From positions 65,983,963 to 66,047,962 of the forward strand of contig NC_088173.1 in assembly GCF_028769735.1 (NCBI RefSeq): a DNA stretch of 64,000 nucleotides. The letters run 5' to 3'. The position numbers were made by a program, and so were the translations under genes. The stretch's first letter is position 1. The number at the start of each line of letters is the position of its first letter. This document shows positions 1 through 11,178 of the stretch, piece by piece. The notes under the pieces were generated by a model that searched no databases, was not told the DNA's origin, and was given only the letters and a program-made list of their open reading frames with translations. This stretch comes from Zonotrichia leucophrys gambelii (taxonomy: Eukaryota; Chordata; Aves; Passeriformes; Passerellidae).

Positions 1-209
1 CGGGGCCAGGCCGGCGCGCTCGCGGGGCGCAGGGCGGTGCGCGGGGGCCGCCGTGCCCGGCGGGGAGCACGGCTTCTTCTTGGACTGGCACAGCCACAGC
101 AGGATGGTGCCCAGGATGAACACGGCCCCGGCCGGGATGCCGATGATGACGGGCCAGGGCAGGCTGCTGGCTGAGGAGGGCGGCACGGGTGCGCTGGGAG
201 GCTTGGGAT
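1..209 (-). CDS. FGFRL1: FGFRL1 last coding exon, 5' part: transmembrane segment and proximal cytoplasmic tail (partial)
   Basis: On the minus strand a pyrimidine-rich tract ends in an AG acceptor at 211-210 and the exon opens at 209. Its first two bases complete the Asp codon begun by the last G of the Ig3 exon. The reading continues [20 protein letters not shown], then a hydrophobic helix ([20 protein letters not shown]) and a basic stop-transfer stretch (CQSKKKPC). A Pro/Ala/Arg-rich tail follows and is still open at position 1 on a codon boundary. This matches the juxtamembrane, transmembrane and proximal tail of FGFRL1, which has no tyrosine kinase domain; none is seen here, though the exon is cut. 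The distal tail, with the endocytic and His-rich motifs known in the family, and the 3'UTR must lie off the left edge. The exon is very GC- and CpG-rich compared with the introns. Identification is by recall of the family sequence, not a search. Confidence 0.95.
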   Translation of the reverse strand, partial: MPSLPAHPCRPPQPAACPGPSSSASRPGPCSSWAPSCCGCASPRRSRAPRRARRPPRTALRPASAPAWP

Positions 210-2415
210 CTGGGCACGGAGAGACAGAAAGGGTTAATGGAATGCGGGCACATGGCACACTGGGGCTGGCTGCTGGACAGACTGTCAGCAACTCTGCCAG
301 ACCAGGGAACGAGGCAGAAATCAGCCAGCGTGTGATGTTCGGTAACTGCTTTGCTTTCAGTGCTCCTGGAAGGACAAGCAACTCATTTTCTCTGGTTTGG
401 GGCTCAGGAGGGGAGTCTTTGGGGGATTTCATAACTCTCTTATCCAGGCTTTAATGGATGCACACTAGAGCCAGCCTGAGAGAGTTTCCTAACGCACTCA
501 CTGTGACAGGATGGGCTTTGCTGCGCAGACTGAAGGACACAACCCAGGACATGCCAGTGAAACCTCACTGTCACCAGCCCAGGTTGCACAGAGCCACAGC
601 ACGCTGCCCACCCACCTCTGCCAGCTGTAGCTCTGCCTGCAAGGGCTTCAGGCACTCTCTGGAAATCCTGTCTGGCAATCCCGGAGCACCCAGCAGTACT
701 CCACCACAGCAGGGAGAATGTATGGGGGGTTTTAGGTATTGGCTTGACCTTTTTGTGTGGTTGGGAGGAAGGCTGAAGGATGGGAAAATGTAGGGGGGCT
801 GGTGGCCCCTCCTTGGTTCCCAAGCCATGGAGAACTGAAAATTCACTCAGCATTGAAGTGTGCCCCAGCTTCCTATCCCAAATGGGCTCTACCTCCACCA
901 GTCTCTTTGGAGCTGCTGCTGGCTTTCCAAGGGCAGTAAATTCAGCTGCTGGAGGAAATAAGATGCTTTGGACATCATCTTTCACATCTACCTCCTCCTT
1001 TGTCTCTCTGCAGCTGGCAGTCAGTGGCTATCCCTGGACAGCCACTGCAGTTTCTCAGCCTGATCTCCTCATTTATAGACCCAAAAGGAGTCCTGGGGAT
1101 AGGATTTTAGCTGTGAAAATCCTTGTCTAGATAGCTACCAGCTGGAATATCCAATGCCTTGAAACACACCCAGGCACAGAATTCAGCCTGCAGGGAGACA
1201 CCCAGAAAACTTCAAAAACCACAGGCTATCTTAATCATTCAATATGTTATATTCAAACATCTACCACTCAACTTTCAAGCTAGACTTCTTTAAGACACTA
1301 ATGTCTTTTTCCCTCCTTGACAAATAATCCTATGGGTAGCTTGAAATGTTAAATATATACCATGTGGTCCCTTTGAAGTTAGGAGGACCTATACTTTGAC
1401 CTTAATAGATGAAATTTTGATTCACCAGCTCTGGAAATTACAGGATAATTTAGGCTGGAAGGCGGGTCTGGCCCAGCCCCCTGTTAAAAACATGACAAGA
1501 TCAGAGATCTGACCTATCAGCTGACCACAGAAAACAGAAGTCTTCATGCTGGTTGGCAGAAATCCTATGCTGGGCTGAAAGGAAAGTGTTTTGGTATTCA
1601 TCCACGTTCCTCAGAGCTGTCAATGTCAAATCTGGTAGATTTACAAGCAAAATGGTCTTTTTTAAGTCATGGCTTTACAACCACATCTTTGCATCTTAGG
1701 CAAGCTGGGTTCTCCTTCTCCATCACTGCCAATATCAACAGCCCTGCAGGCTCTGGTTCTGGCACGAGGCCTCACTACAGTCCCATTTAAACCCATGGAA
1801 AGTCTCCCCCTGATTTCAGTGGGAGCTGGATCAGACTCTCATCGGTCAGAAACTCCCAGGGGCTTTGAGTTATATCCCACCCATGCTGCCTTTTCCTGGG
1901 TATTTACGGGCCTTTCAGTTATAGTCCTAAATCCAAAATGTTTATCAGGTAGAACTGCACAGTCAGCAGACAGAGGAGCAGATGACCAGGCAGGGATGGT
2001 GAGTCTCGAACACAAACGATGCAGCCTCAGCTGGATGTGGCCCCCAGCTCTGAGGCCTGGGCAGGGAAGGCAGCAGCTGTGAGTTTGGTACAGGGGCCCC
2101 AGGGGACCACTGGGTAAAGATTTAACCAATCAACCATTCTGTTTTCCACAGTCATTCATTTCATTTCTTGTGACCCAGACAGTTTTTATTCTTCCGTCAT
2201 TTTATGGGCCTGTATCATTGTTTCCTTTTACCAGTAAAAGCAATATAAATAAGGGCAAGAGAAAGGAGGAATTTTAGGGAATGAGGGTGCAAACTGTGCT
2301 GTTATTCAGCTCCCCTCTCTCATCCTGCAGTGATTTAGTGTCTGCAACTGCAGTAACTTTCCCCAACTTGCTCATCTTTCATACAGGAGTAGATAATTCA
2401 ATTTATGTCACCTGG

Positions 2416-2768
2416 ATGACTGAGAGGGGCCTCAAAAATGTCTGTAAGTATCTGCAAGGAGGTGTCAGAGCATGGGCCAGGCTCTGCTCCATGATGCTGA
2501 GCAATAGGACACAAAGAAAGGGCAGAAACTGATGCCCAGGAAGTTCCAACTGAACATGAGGAAGAACTCCTTTACTGTGCTTGTGCAGTGACCGAGCACT
2601 GAACAGATTGCCCAGAGAGCGTGTGGAGTCTCCCTCACTGGAGATATTCCGGAACCATCCTGACACAGTCCTGTGCCACAGGCTCTGGACTGACCCTGCC
2701 TGAGCAGGGAGTTGGACCAGATGACCAGCAGTGGTCCCTCCCAATCTGACCCATTCTGTGATTCTGTG
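2416..2768 (+). mobile_element. CR1 LINE fragment, 3' end, plus orientation
   Basis: The sequence follows the CR1 3' region: a stretch resembling the end of ORF2 (frame reading GLKNVCKYLQGGV), then the conserved block around GAACATGAGGAAGAACTCCT, then GAGCACTGAACAGATTGCCC. It ends with the typical CR1 tail around TTGGACCAGATGACC and a repeated ATTCTGTG-type terminus near 2755-2768. It is 5'-truncated, as most avian CR1 copies are, and inserted antisense to FGFRL1. The exact 5' boundary is approximate. Subfamily is not assigned. Confidence 0.88.
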
Positions 2769-2953
2769 GTCATTTCCCACAAAGGAAGAAAAGGAAATAT
2801 CAACTACAGAATTTCAGCAGGGACTGACTTAAATCAGGGCTGATTTAATCCTCCATTCATTCTTATCAGAACTGGGCTAGCCTAAATCAGCACAGCATCA
2901 GAGAGGGCCAGGGAGCCAATGGGCAACAGTAGCTGAATGAATAAATACCATGA

Positions 2954-3380
2954 TGTCACAGACATATTTTATGAAAAATCCTTTCCTTAGGATTTTTTCT
3001 CCTGAGAAGCTGAGAGGCCTCAGGAACAAAATGCAAACAATGATTATCTGCTGCTGTGGAATGCAACAGGTGCATCTGTTGGTCTGATGTGGTTGTTTTT
3101 AATTAATGGCCAATCACAGTCCAGCTGTCTCGGCCTCTCTGGTCAGTCACAAGATTTTATTATCATTCTTTTCTATTCCTTGCTAGCCTTCTGATGAAAT
3201 CCTTTCTTCTATTCTTTTAGCATAGTTTTACTATATCATTTTCTTTTAATATAATATATATCATAAAATAGTAAGTCAGCCATCCGGGACATGGAGAGAA
3301 GAGATTCTCTTCCCTTGTCCTGGGACCCCTGTGACCACCACCACCACATCTGGTGACCCCGAGTGAGGAACATTGCCACA
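2954..3380 (+). mobile_element. Solo LTR of a passerine-type endogenous retrovirus (427 bp), with 6-bp target-site duplication
   Basis: The element starts TGTCACAGAC and ends in CA at 3380. It is flanked by the direct repeat CCATGA (2948-2953 and 3381-3386). A 6-bp duplication is usual for beta-/ERVK-like (class II) elements. An inverted-CCAAT region (AATTAATGGCCAATCACAG) and a downstream ATAAAATAG-type A-rich signal suggest the plus strand is the sense strand. Its first 300 bases closely match the LTR at 12506-12890, but the last about 45 bases differ. No gag, pol or env sequence is attached, so it is a solo LTR left by recombination. It ends only 50 bp from the splice donor of the FGFRL1 Ig3 exon. 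The family name (I think of the TguLTR5 group) is from memory and uncertain. Confidence 0.92.
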
Positions 3381-3430
3381 CCATGACACAGAGGACTGAT
3401 GACAGAGGTGGGAAAACCATCACAACTCAC

Positions 3431-3784
3431 CAGGCAGGACAGTGAGAAAAGCACTCCGGAAGCTGTAGCCCATGGTGTTTGCCCCGAGGCAGATGTACAT
3501 CCCTGCATCCTCCTCCTTGGCTCGAGTGATCATCAGTTTGTTCAGGTAGGAGCCGTCGGGGCGGGACCAGACCTCGCCCGTGGGCAGCACAACGAATTTC
3601 TGCCCGCCGACGTCGATGGTGGAGTTGTACTTGCTCTCGGTGCCGTACTCCACCCGCTTCAGCCACTGGATGACGGGCTTGACGTCGCTGCGCACCTTGC
3701 ACTGGAAGGACGTGGTGCCGCCGTAGTCCACCGTGGTGTTCACGGGGTGGGTCCCCGTCAGGATGGGCTTGGACCTCGTCCTCT
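3431..3784 (-). CDS. FGFRL1: FGFRL1 exon encoding the third Ig-like domain (Ig3)
   Basis: This 354-bp internal exon has its acceptor AG at 3786-3785 and donor GTGAGT from 3430. It begins with two bases that finish a Gln codon started in the Ig2 exon and ends with one base of the next Asp codon (phase 1 to phase 1). It encodes [20 protein letters not shown] through SAFLTVLP, the third Ig domain. The disulfide pair is Cys in SFQC and Cys in YICLGAN, with the Ig core Trp in VIQWLKR and a DAGMY motif. Sequons NTT and NST are potential N-glycosylation sites. In the FGFR family Ig2 and Ig3 form the ligand-binding unit, so this is extracellular. The length is a multiple of three, so skipping would keep frame. 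The sequence is near-identical to the FGFRL1 orthologues I remember. Confidence 0.97.
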
Positions 3785-6184
3785 CTGCACACAAACACAG
3801 GGAGCTCCGTGGGAAAAGGGGTTTGCCAGCCTCAGTCGCTTGCATTGTGGAAACGTAAGGGAAAGGTGTAGGAGGGATGCAAAATCACAGTCTAGTCCAA
3901 CTCCCTGCCCCAAGGCAGGCTGAGATTTCTGCAAACTTCTCCTGCCAGCCTCTTGCCAAAGCCTCCAATGGTAGATGCTCCCCAAACAACTCCTCCATTG
4001 TCTGAGGCTTTAACAAGTCTGTTGTCATGCTCAACCTGAATCTTCCTGTTTATAACAAGGAAGTTGATTTTCTACCTGCACCAGACCTGGAGAAAAGGAT
4101 GGTTTCCCTCTGAGCCCTCATGTTTTGGAAGAGCTTCACAAGACCATCCTTTCCAGCAGGATCGTAAGTCTAAAGTTGTGTCAACACCACATAAAGTGAA
4201 AGGAAAAATGTACGCCTCCTTCTGAGGAATGTTTGGATCTTTTTTAGTGTTAGGAGCAGATAAATCAGTCACAGTTTCCAGACAAGGAGGTAATGCAAAC
4301 CTCTGTCCTAGGCACAGGAGAAATTATGGTATCACAGTGGGTGGTAACTGCTGGCAATCATCAGCTCCTTTTGATGGCAAACACTGTTGGATTGAGCATG
4401 TAACAAAACAGCTCCCACCAGCACTGGCTTTGGAGTGAAAGGAAGGAACAATGGACCCTCTTTCAAAAACTCGGGATACTTTCAATATTGAGGGCTCTAA
4501 AGATGTGCTTAGGAAACAAAAATACCACAGTAGTCTCTGTAGGCTTTGCCTTTGGCCTGTGAGCAACAATCACAGCCGGGGAGACTGAGACCCAGATAAG
4601 CAGGACTTAGGAGTGGAGGCTCAGGGGAGGGGAAAAAAAGGAGGAAATTGAATAAAACCTGTAATGCTCCACAGAATGATGTTAAAAATAGAAAGATGTC
4701 TGAAAACTGCTTAATGCCCTTATCTCCTTGACTCTGGTTCCAGCTTTGGTTACTGTTTTCACTCCTAGCCAGCAAAAGCTAATGAAAACAAAGGTTACAT
4801 ACATCTTTAGGTTGATAAAAACCAAGATAAACAGGGACACAGAAAGGGGTTTGTTCCTGGTGCTGTCTGGTTTTGATGAAGTGAAAATGCCACAGCTGCC
4901 ATTAGGATGGGGCTTGATTCATTTCCCTGCCTCTGCTCCTGGTTTTAGTGTAAACACATGTTTTTACTGTCTCCACACAGCTGCATCTTTATCAATCCCA
5001 GATGTCCAGCAGGTTTGTGCCTTCAGAGCCCAACAGAGTTTCCCACATGTGCTTTTAATTCCTGAGATTCTAGGGAAAGGACTTATCAGAGAACAGATCT
5101 TTACCTTAAGAACAATCTTTCACACTGGGATAAACTTTCTCATGCTAAATTGTATGCACAGACAAACAACATGATTTCCAAGTGGCTGGAAGCAGCCCTC
5201 CATGCCCCTGCTCCTCATTAATGAAGGCTATTCAATCTTCCCTCCACTCAGCTCATCTTCTCTTTCTTGACTTGGCGACTCTGTAATCATTTCCATGACA
5301 ACTTATGATGATGTCATAGGCAAAGCACAATGATTTAAGAATAAGAGCTCTTCTCTGGTAAACTTAGGAAGGATTTGAGTACAATTATCCTCAGCAATAA
5401 TAGGGGAAACAGAAGATTAGAGAGCGAGACTCAGAATAGCTAGATAGTAAGAAGAGCAATTTACCTCACCACAATGCAGGGTAATCCCCCACAGCTCATC
5501 TTCTGAGGATTGAATCTTTAAAGCTATGTAGGCATCTAAAGATACAGACAGGATCCTAGTGGATGTTTTTAAGGTTTGGGGTTTTTTTTTAGTAATTAAT
5601 TTCTACCTGCCTGGACCTTCAGATGGCCAAACCTTTTTTAGAATCTGGCCCTAAAGCCTTGTCTGGATAGTCACTCTAACCATAGGATTTCTTGTTTTTC
5701 AAGTTTCCCTTGGGAAACTTCTCAATTAAATTTAAAATTGACTGGTTTCCCCCATTCTGACATACTAATCGTGGCTATCCTACATATTTCCCTCCCTCAG
5801 CCATGGTACTTGAAAGGACTTTCTCTGTTAGTTCTCTGTCTGTCCTTGAATTGATTCTCTTGTGGAAGACTGACCTGGGCATGACTTTCACCATGCAGGT
5901 GCCTGTGGAGATGACTGTTTCCCAAGTACCTGTCCTCATTTCATCTCCTCAATTGTCTCCTTGCTACTCTGTCTTGCCCAGGTTTCAGGCTCATTCTAGA
6001 GTTCCAGCAGTGTTTTCGCTAATGTTTTTAGCGCTTCCCCATTTCCATGTCCAGACATCAGTATCTGCAAGGAGGTGTCAAAGCACGGACCAGGCTCTGC
6101 TCCCTTGCCACCCCACACTGTCTTGGCTGAGCCAGCCCCTTTCTCAAAGCCCCTCTCTGCTCTCCCTCCCAGGGCCGCACTTAC
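3785..6184 (-). other. FGFRL1: FGFRL1 intron between the Ig2 and Ig3 exons
   Basis: This 2400-bp intron has donor GTAAGT at 6184-6179 and acceptor CAG at 3787-3785 on the minus strand. The only repeat I recognise is a short CR1 stub at 6056-6103, close to the donor. The rest is unremarkable AT-rich unique sequence with a short poly-T near 5581. I see no gene in it. Confidence 0.88.
6056..6103 (+). mobile_element. CR1 LINE stub (about 48 bp)
   Basis: GTATCTGCAAGGAGGTGTCA and the following CCAGGCTCTGCTCC are almost identical to bases 2448-2490 of the CR1 copy at 2416-2768. Similarity stops on both sides, and the usual CR1 3' tail is absent, so this is an internal piece truncated at its 3' side by deletion or rearrangement. 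It lies about 80 bp from the Ig2 splice donor. Confidence 0.7.
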
Positions 6185-6469
6185 GGATCACTTCGACTTT
6201 GTACGTCGCGTTGATTTCCCCGACTTTGTTAAACACCCTGCAGGTGTACTTCCCGCTGTCCTCCGGCTTCAGGTTCTTCAGGTTCAACGTCCACTTCTTC
6301 TTCTTGTTCTCCCCAATCTCCTGGGCAGTGAGGGGCTTGTTGTCCTTCAGCCAGGTGATGTCGGGCCTGGGGTTGCCGCTGGCCACGCACTTGAGGCGGA
6401 TGGAGCTGCCGACGGGGCGGGCGATCACCCTGCGCCTCATCTTGGCGGGCTGCGTGAACCTGGGCCGGG
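6185..6469 (-). CDS. FGFRL1: FGFRL1 exon encoding the second Ig-like domain (Ig2)
   Basis: This 285-bp internal exon has acceptor TTTGCAG ending at 6470 and donor GTAAGT from 6184. Its first two bases complete an Ala codon whose G comes from the linker exon, so the join reads KQW-A-RPRF as in other FGFRL1 proteins. The 94 complete codons run from [10 protein letters not shown] to ATYKVEVI. The Ig2 domain shows the Cys pair (LKCVASG and KYTCRV), the core Trp (ITWLKDN) and the PEDSGKY motif. Basic patches ([10 protein letters not shown] and NKKKKW) correspond to the family's heparin-binding surface, and there is one sequon (NAT). It is extracellular and part of the FGF-binding unit. Length is a multiple of three, phase 1 at both ends. 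GC content is high compared with the flanking introns. Confidence 0.97.
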
Positions 6470-9400
6470 CTGCAAAGGCATCACAACGGACTGAGGTGAG
6501 CACAGGGCACGAGCAGACAAGGAAACTTGTTATGCCTTACGGCCAGATTTGCTGGAGAGGCAGCCCCATACTAGCCAGTGTGGGCTCTCCCTCGTATCAG
6601 CTCAAACTGTTTTCCTTAGCAGGGATTCACCACCCAGCCAATGCATTTGAATGTCTATGGGATTGCTCTGGCCAATGCATTAACTGTCTGCATAGCACAG
6701 TCTCAGAATTTCTGTGTCTGTAAGGCAATTGCACCAGACCATCTCACAAAATAATACCAAAATCACGCTATTGCAGCTGAAGGCAAAATGTGGCCCCATA
6801 ATCACACTGTAATTGTTACCATATTCCACAAACTCCTTGGCCAAGACCAAAGGAAAAAACTCAGATTCCTGTCACGCTGACCATTTTCTCAATTTTTTTG
6901 CTTGTCACATGAAGCTTCATTTCCTGAAGATGTTTTGCCTCTTAGTTCTCAGTGGTTTTAAAGGGACTTAAGAAGAGTCAGCATCTTTTACATGCATAGG
7001 AAAGTCTTAGAAGTGTGACAGACTTTTGTACATTGGTCTGAACTTAAATGTATGCAATTCATTCAGCTCCAATTTACAAAACATTCATGTTGAATGGTCC
7101 AGAGAAGTGAACAAAGACCCAATAAAACTTTATGAGCTTGTTAATAGAGGATACCCCATGCCAGCCCATCCCAAAACTGGAGAATCTGAAGCAATAGCAG
7201 CTGGTGGATAGAAGCGTGGGTCATCTTGTCTTAGCAAAGAAATCAACAGTATTTCTAAGAGTGCAAAGACAAGAAACTTAGAGAAATGCAAGGCACTCAT
7301 CTTGCATAATCTGAAATTTAATGAAGAATTTAAAAGAAATAACAAATTTCTTACAGTTAGTTTAACTATGCCAGTCATGGGGCACGTCTAACGAAACCCA
7401 TCATAGAACTGTTGAAGTCGGTAAAGACCTCTTAAGGTTATTGAGTTCAACCATTAATCTAACACTGCCAGCTCCACCACTAAACCATGTCCCTAAGCAG
7501 CACATCTACATGCTTTTTAAGCACTTGTAGGGATTCCCTGGCCAGCTACAGGATGGCCTAGTGGAACTTCCTACTTGACAGCCAGCCCTGCTGCCCAGGG
7601 CTGAGGGCCAGAAGCTCTGGGATGTGCATTACAGTGGAGCTTTCCTGAATGGAGGAGGCTGGTCTGCAGCCTCCTGTCTCCAGGCTCTGGGGAATGGCAG
7701 CCATTGCCCTCCGAGTCTGTGAGCACACCCCTTAGCCCTCACCCCCCTGCAGCCCTGGCCAACATCCCTCCCTCTGGAAGAGGACACCCTTTGGCATACC
7801 CCTTTTCCACAGGGGCAACCATCTGTCTCCACAGCCTTCCCTTGCCCCCCTTGGCTGTCATTTTGGGTCCCAGCCATTTCATGTTATTTCAAACTCCTGC
7901 TCAGAAATGCTTTGCTCTCCAAGCAGAGGCTTTCATGTGTAATCCAATGAACCGGAGTAACTCCGGCACTGGAAGTCTTTGCCGTGACAGCTGAGCAGCA
8001 AGTGTGACATACTAACCCCCTCCACAGGTCCTGGGGCCTGAATTGCTGGGCTCTTTGGGGTCTTTGCTGCAGGAGGCCCCTCACAGCAGACACAATCCCC
8101 CTCCCTGACAATGAGCCCTGTCAGAGCTGCGCACTGTGGCCAACGACATCCCAAATTTTAGTCTGAGCCAGGGGAGACGTGCTGATAAGGGCTGTCACTG
8201 TGGAAATTGAGAAAATGTCTGCAAGGCTCACGGAGAGGTCAGGAATCAGCCATGCAATGGGTCTGAACAGCTACTCTGTAATATGGCAGTAATTTACTCT
8301 GAGACCAGGTCTAAGCAGAGGGGAGATCCTCACGGACGGATTCCTGAGCTGGGACTAACACACCAAAGAGCAAGCTGGAGCCAGGACACTCACACTCCCC
8401 CCGCAGATTGAAAAGTCAAGTTAGTGCTCTGAACTCTCAGCAGGACTTGCTGGCACCCCTGCTCAGTAAGGGCATTTTAAGACAGAAAGCCTTTCCACCC
8501 AAAAAAAGCAGGTCTTTAACATTTCTGGTTTTCTTCCCACTGTGACTCCCATGAGCCTGTCTGGAGCTCTGCATTCACTCCCTGCACATGGTTGCACAAA
8601 TACATACTAAACTACAGGTAAAGCTACACTTTTTTGGACCTTTCAGCCTTTCTTTCTTTCTGTTTAAAAAGGTTAAGTGATTATGTGGTCTCAAAAGCTA
8701 CTCCAGGCTGCGTGCAATATGCTGAAACCAGATCCCATTTACACAGTCCTGAATGTTTCCTTGACAAAGCCTGAATTGGACAAGTTTAGAAAAGCCAGCT
8801 AACAAAAAAAGGAGAAAGAGAGGGAGACATACACATTAGAGAGAAAAAGAGACCCAGCAAGCACAAAGGAGAAAGAGGAGAAGCAGCACTGTGAGAGACA
8901 GGAAGAAAAGGTCTCTTTTGATTTGATGCTAAATGTCTGTCCCCAAATCTGTTCCATTTACAGAAGTTTTGCTTGTTGGAGTGCCAGCAAAGGCAATTAC
9001 AAAGTGCCTCTGTGTTATTCACATGCTTGTTCTCCTCCACATCACTTGGCATTTGCTTCATAAACATGAACCACACATTTGTACAGTATAAATTATGTCC
9101 CACTCAAGAGCAAGGGAAAACACAAGTGGATGGGGACAAAGAGACAGTGTTGTGTACGGGTTCCTGGCTGAAATGCTGTTTACCATGAAGATTTATTCAG
9201 AGCTAATGAAAATAAAATGCAGCACAAAGACCTGTGAAGGAATTCGGTGGTGTCCTCTCCCTGTGGGACACCTTGAGAGGCACAGATCAGTCCCTGAGGC
9301 TGACATTGCTCACACAAAGTGAGGTGATTATCTGAAAATGTTTTCTGCTGTGGTGCACCACCATTACCCCCATGTAGTGACAGTCACTATCACTTCAGCT

Positions 9401-11097
9401 TTCCTGATAATTACACAAAAAGTGTCCCAATAGGACTATGGATTGAAATACATTTCAAGCCTTCTGGTTAAGAGCCCAGTCAGTTGTGGGAAGACATGGA
9501 TGGAGGTCTCTGTCTTTCCCCACATCAGTCCCCTGCTCTTCCCAGAGATACCACTCTATGATGGTACATGGAAAGTAAAGTGGAGCTTTTATTTCCACCA
9601 TGCTTCTCCTCTCACACTTCTCCAAGGCCCAGGACTGTGACAACACCACCTGCTCCTTCACCCACCATCCTGAGCCTCCTGCACACCAGCTCACACCAGC
9701 AATTCACTGCTGAGCAGTGCTGGATGGGCTTAGGTGGGTGCATGGCTGGCCCCAGGCATTTCTCTGCTTGGGGAGAGGAGAGGAGACAGGAGAGATGAAA
9801 AGAAGAAAAAGCAGAGGTTCAGCAACACTCTGCAGCACAACAGACTGGGCCAGATTAAGACACAATCTGACATGAGATTGTCAATGCCTAATAATTTTAG
9901 TAGGGCTCACATCTTTTCTTCATAATATTATTGTTGTATTGTATTGATCCATCATCCAGCAGCTGTACCAGGAGCACAATGGCAATGAAAAGTGGATAGA
10001 TGGCAGCTGATGAACCCCTCCTGAAGTACTCCTGACCTGTAGTTTATCTAAGACACCCTTCCTCCAGCCCTGAAATGTTGTCATCCCTCTCCAGAATGAG
10101 TGGAGGTTACCTTGCTCTCCCCAAGCAAGCTCAGCCTGAGATAAATATGTAATTCAAGTGTAGCCTGGACCATACCACAGCACACCACATCCCTGCTTGC
10201 CAGCTGCTGAAGAAAACTGGCCTCAGCTTCAGTGGTGGGATACACACAGCAAAAGCCTGTCATGTTCCACCCCTACCACTGCTGTGAGGCTCTCCCTGGT
10301 CACAAATGTGGTACAAAGCCACCTCTGTATTATAAAATTAAAGAGAGGGATGCACTGCATGAGCAAAATGAAATGCTGTGCTTCGTCCACTGAGCTCATA
10401 AACTCACATCACACTCCTGTCAGGAATGGCCAAAAGCTGTTTGGCATCAGCCTGACAACTTATTGTCCTTCAAGGAGTGCTTGGACCAAAGTGGGCCTGC
10501 AAGGTTTGCAGTGATTCAGAGCCTGCTCTGAGTGAGTTTTAGCAGTTCCCCAAAGCTCCAACAGCTCCAAAGTCTTATGGCTGAACAGTCCATGGCTTGG
10601 AGAAGCTCAGGCAGGTGTCTGAAAGAGAGGGTGATCTTAACAAATACTCATCTTGGCTTAGTGCTAATTCTCCTGAAGTGAAGTCAGACCTCCCCTTTGC
10701 CCTCAGTGGGAGCAATGTTATGCTGGCACTGGAGACTTTTGGAAATACTGCTGTAAAAGTCAATATGCTTTTTATAAGGAGTCTATGAAAGCTGTAAAAG
10801 CTGCACATGCAAAAGAAAAGTCTCTGCCCAGAAAAACAAATACAGGGGAGAACCACGCTGGGGTAAATGGCAGGGGGCCCTAGGGCCAACCACAGGCTGC
10901 ATTTTGCAGGACCCTTGGATGGGATCCATTCACACCAACACATTCAGCTGACACTCTGTTTATTATTTGACCATATGCAAGGAGAACTCCCTCCAGTTGC
11001 TCTGCCTTTGCTCTCCTTCAGCAGCTGAGAAATGTGCCACAGGAACAGCACTGAACCAAGGGCCCAGGAAAACCACAAAACACACACTGCTCCTTAC
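6470..11097 (-). other. FGFRL1: FGFRL1 intron between the linker exon and Ig2 exon
   Basis: This 4628-bp intron runs from donor GTAAGG at 11097-11092 to acceptor CAG at 6472-6470 on the minus strand. It contains a degraded CR1 3' tail at about 7400-7530. The remainder is unique sequence. A short CTTT run near 8648-8660 is the only simple repeat of note, and I see no RNA gene or further exon. Open frames of 60-120 codons occur on both strands but show no domain and are taken as chance. Confidence 0.85.
7400..7530 (-). mobile_element. CR1 LINE fragment, degraded 3' tail, minus orientation
   Basis: Read on the plus strand this is the reverse complement of a CR1 3' end: CATAGAA-like start, AAAGACCTCTTAAGG, GAGTTCAACC, CACTGCCAGCTCCACCACTA and AACCATGTCCCTAAGC. 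The same order occurs at 18834-18910 in the better preserved minus-strand copy. It is 5'-truncated and diverged, and both ends are approximate. Confidence 0.78.
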
Positions 11098-11178
11098 CCC
11101 ACTGCTTCCCAGAATGGTCTTCATATTCTCCATTGGAGCCTTCGGGCACCTGGCTGTCCTTTCCTGAGCTGGCATCAT
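11098..11178 (-). CDS. FGFRL1: FGFRL1 small exon encoding the Ig1-Ig2 linker (acidic region)
   Basis: This 81-bp exon has acceptor TGCACAG ending at 11179 and donor GTAAGG from 11097. It starts with two bases of an Asp codon, so the upstream exon must end in G after VVI-type sequence, and it ends with one base of an Ala codon. The complete residues are DASSGKDSQVPEGSNGEYED followed by HSGKQW. This aligns with the linker of FGFRL1 (DDTSSGKES...EDPAGKQW in mammals). It occupies the position of the acid box of classical FGFRs and is moderately acidic. Both ends are phase 1 and the length is a multiple of three. It is the most 5' coding exon I can find in the window. Confidence 0.95.

Larger units (their letters stand above)
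210..3430 (-). other. FGFRL1: FGFRL1 intron between the Ig3 and transmembrane exons
   Basis: This 3221-bp intron has a consensus donor GTGAGT at 3430-3425 and an AG acceptor at 211-210, both on the minus strand. It carries a CR1 fragment (2416-2768) and a solo LTR (2954-3380), both oriented opposite to the gene. The remaining sequence, 212-2415, looks unique. I see no RNA gene, conserved coding exon or notable repeat there. The open frames in this stretch have no recognisable domain and are taken as chance. Confidence 0.85.

Noticed and set aside
2403..2803. Minus-strand open frames of 112-125 codons
   Set aside because: They lie antisense within the CR1 fragment and do not resemble a CR1 or host protein in that direction.
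3399..3923. 174-codon plus-strand open frame
   Set aside because: It is the antisense shadow of the Ig3 exon; the minus-strand frame is the real one, with splice sites and Ig motifs.
5803..6723. 306-codon plus-strand open frame
   Set aside because: It runs antisense across the FGFRL1 Ig2 exon; the GC-rich exon keeps the opposite frame open. Its protein has no recognisable domain.
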